From the NCBI GenBank assembly GCA_960531495.1, contig OY482855.1, positions 620,001 to 684,000 on the forward strand: DNA of 64,000 nt, read 5' to 3'. Shown here piece by piece: positions 62,916 through 64,000 of the stretch. Within the stretch, counting starts at the first letter, position 1, and each line of letters begins with the position of its first letter. Made by a program: the position numbers and the translations under genes. The notes beneath the pieces were generated by a model that was not told the DNA's origin, searched no databases, and worked only from the letters and a program-made list of their open reading frames with translations. The stretch is from Zeus faber (taxonomy: Eukaryota > Chordata > Actinopteri > Zeiformes > Zeidae).

Positions 62916-64000
62916 AAGATTGAAAGATTAAAAGAAGGAATGAAAGAAAGATTGAAAAATTGAAAGATTGAAAGAAAGATTGAAAGAAAGAATGAAACAA
63001 AGATTGAAATCAAGAATGAAAGAAAGATTGAAAGAAAGATAGAAAGAAAGATTGAAAGAAAGAAAGATTGAAAGATTGAATGATTGAAAGAAAGATTGAC
63101 AGAAAGATTATAAGCTTGAAAGATAGATTGAAAGAAAGATTTTAAGAAAGGTTGAAAGACTGAAAGAAAGACTGAAAGATTGAAAGAAAGAATGAAAGAA
63201 CGATTGAAAGAAAGAATGAAAGAATGATAGAAAGATTGAAAGAAACAATGAAAGAAAGATTGAAAGATAAAAAGAAAGAATGAAAGATAGATTGAAAAAT
63301 TGAAAGATTGAAAGAAAGACTAAAAGAAAGATAGAAAGAAAGATTGAAAGAAAGAAAGATTGAAAGATTGAATGATTGAAAGAAAGATTGAAAGAAAGAT
63401 TGAAAGCTTGAAAGAAAGATTGAAAGAAAGATTTTAAGAAAGGTTGAAAGACTGAAAGAAAGAATGAAAGATTGAAAGAAAGAATGAAAGAACAATTGAA
63501 AGAAAGAGAGAATGAAAGTAAGAAAGATTGAAAGAAAGATTGAAAGTAATAAAGATTGAAAGAAAGAATGAAAGAAAAATTGAAAGATTGATAGATTGAA
63601 AGAAAGATTGAAAGAAAGATTTAAAGAAAGATTGAAAGACTGAAAGAAAGAATGAATAAAATAATTAAAGAAAGATTGAAAGATTGAAAGAAAGATTGAA
63701 AGAAAGAAAGATTTATAGAAAGAATGAAAGAAAGATTGAAAGATTGAAAGAAAGATTGAAAGAAAGATTGAAAGATTGAAAGATTGAAATAAAGATTGAA
63801 AGTTTGAAAGAAAGATTGAAAGATTGAAATAAAGATTGAAAGTTTGAAAGAAAGATTGAAAGAAATATTGAAAGAAAGATTGAAAGATTGAAAAAAAGAT
63901 TGATGGAAAGAATGAAAGAAAGATTGAAAGATTGAAAGATTGAAATAAAGATTGAAAGTTTGAAAGAAAGATTGAAAGAAAGATTTAAAGAAAGAAAAAT
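62916..64000 (+). repeat. D-type unit, copy 3 (partial, runs off the window)
   Basis: From 62925 the sequence repeats 61585 onward at an offset of 1340, with D markers at 63140 and 63432. It continues unbroken to the last base, so the D array extends beyond the window. Confidence 0.8.

Larger units (their letters stand above)
1..64000 (+). repeat. Giant purine-biased GAAA/GATT satellite array
   Basis: Apart from two 263-bp LINE inserts, the whole window is made of the tetranucleotides GAAA, GATT and GAAT, with occasional GACT, TATT and AATT, joined as GAAAGATT 8-mers and GAAAGAAAGATT 12-mers. The + strand is almost free of C throughout and never switches to the complementary TTTC/AATC form, so all copies share one orientation. 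Rare C-containing words (gattgcaag, gaacgattgg, gactgaagg, gacggacag, caacaattg) act as landmarks and recur at fixed spacings, which exposes several higher-order periods from 432 bp to about 25 kb. This is seen directly. That it is heterochromatic (pericentromeric, subtelomeric or sex-chromosomal) is only an inference from size and composition. Confidence 0.97.

Noticed and set aside
1..64000. CRISPR-like array (regular repeats with spacers)
   Set aside because: The 'spacers' are the same tetranucleotide words as the 'repeats', spacing is irregular, there are no cas genes, and the LINE shows the DNA is eukaryotic.
1..64000. Telomeric or subtelomeric repeat
   Set aside because: No TTAGGG/CCCTAA runs are seen on either strand. 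A subtelomeric position is possible but not supported by the sequence.
1..64000. Pure polypurine H-DNA (triplex) tract
   Set aside because: The TT in each GATT word breaks the purine runs after about 10-20 bases, so long perfect homopurine mirror repeats are absent. Only short or imperfect triplex potential remains.

Overview
The window is one continuous, extremely low-complexity satellite array from a eukaryotic genome. On the + strand it is built almost entirely from the tetranucleotides GAAA, GATT and GAAT (with rarer GACT, TATT and AATT variants), which combine into 8-mers (GAAAGATT) and 12-mers (GAAAGAAAGATT). By eye the + strand is roughly four-fifths purine and nearly free of C across all 64 kb. 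No stretch switches strand, so every copy lies head to tail. I see no intact protein-coding gene, tRNA, rRNA, CRISPR array or telomere repeat. The long open frames on the minus strand follow from the composition: TTTC/AATC/ATTC words rarely make a stop, and two or three frames are often open over the same bases. I do not annotate them as genes.

The only non-satellite DNA is a 263-bp insert present twice (15541-15803 and 40161-40423). On the minus strand it reads as the 3' end of a 5'-truncated L2-like LINE: the last 35 codons of a reverse-transcriptase ORF, a stop, a short 3' UTR, the conserved 3' tail and an (AAATGT)n terminus. This tail type is very common in ray-finned fish, so a teleost is the likeliest source. 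Species and chromosome cannot be told from the sequence.

The array is hierarchical. (A) 1-12739 alternates long (~3.84-3.86 kb) and short (~2.51-2.54 kb) units, giving a 6.4-kb super-period. (B) 12740-22795 carries LINE copy 1. (A') 22796-37443 returns to A-type DNA, including a 2345-bp tandem duplication that contains 432-bp subunits. (B') 37444-46948 is the second copy of the LINE-bearing block, offset 24.6-25.5 kb. (C) 46391-52756 is a 3172-bp tandem duplication of B-type DNA, followed by a third partial copy of the B left flank (53591-54730). (D) ~55300-64000 is a different subfamily in a 3.5-kb tandem period that runs off the window. The irregular DNA beside each LINE (15804-~17050; 40424-~41690) carries D-type markers, not A/B-type ones.

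Nothing here works as a pathway. The biological interest lies in how the array evolved: nested head-to-tail duplications, indels that mostly keep a 4-bp register, a LINE that timestamps a very recent ~25-kb duplication, and an unusual purine/pyrimidine strand bias that could affect DNA structure, replication and transcription. Coordinates of repeat boundaries were read by eye from shared landmarks; those marked 'about' may be off by tens of bases.
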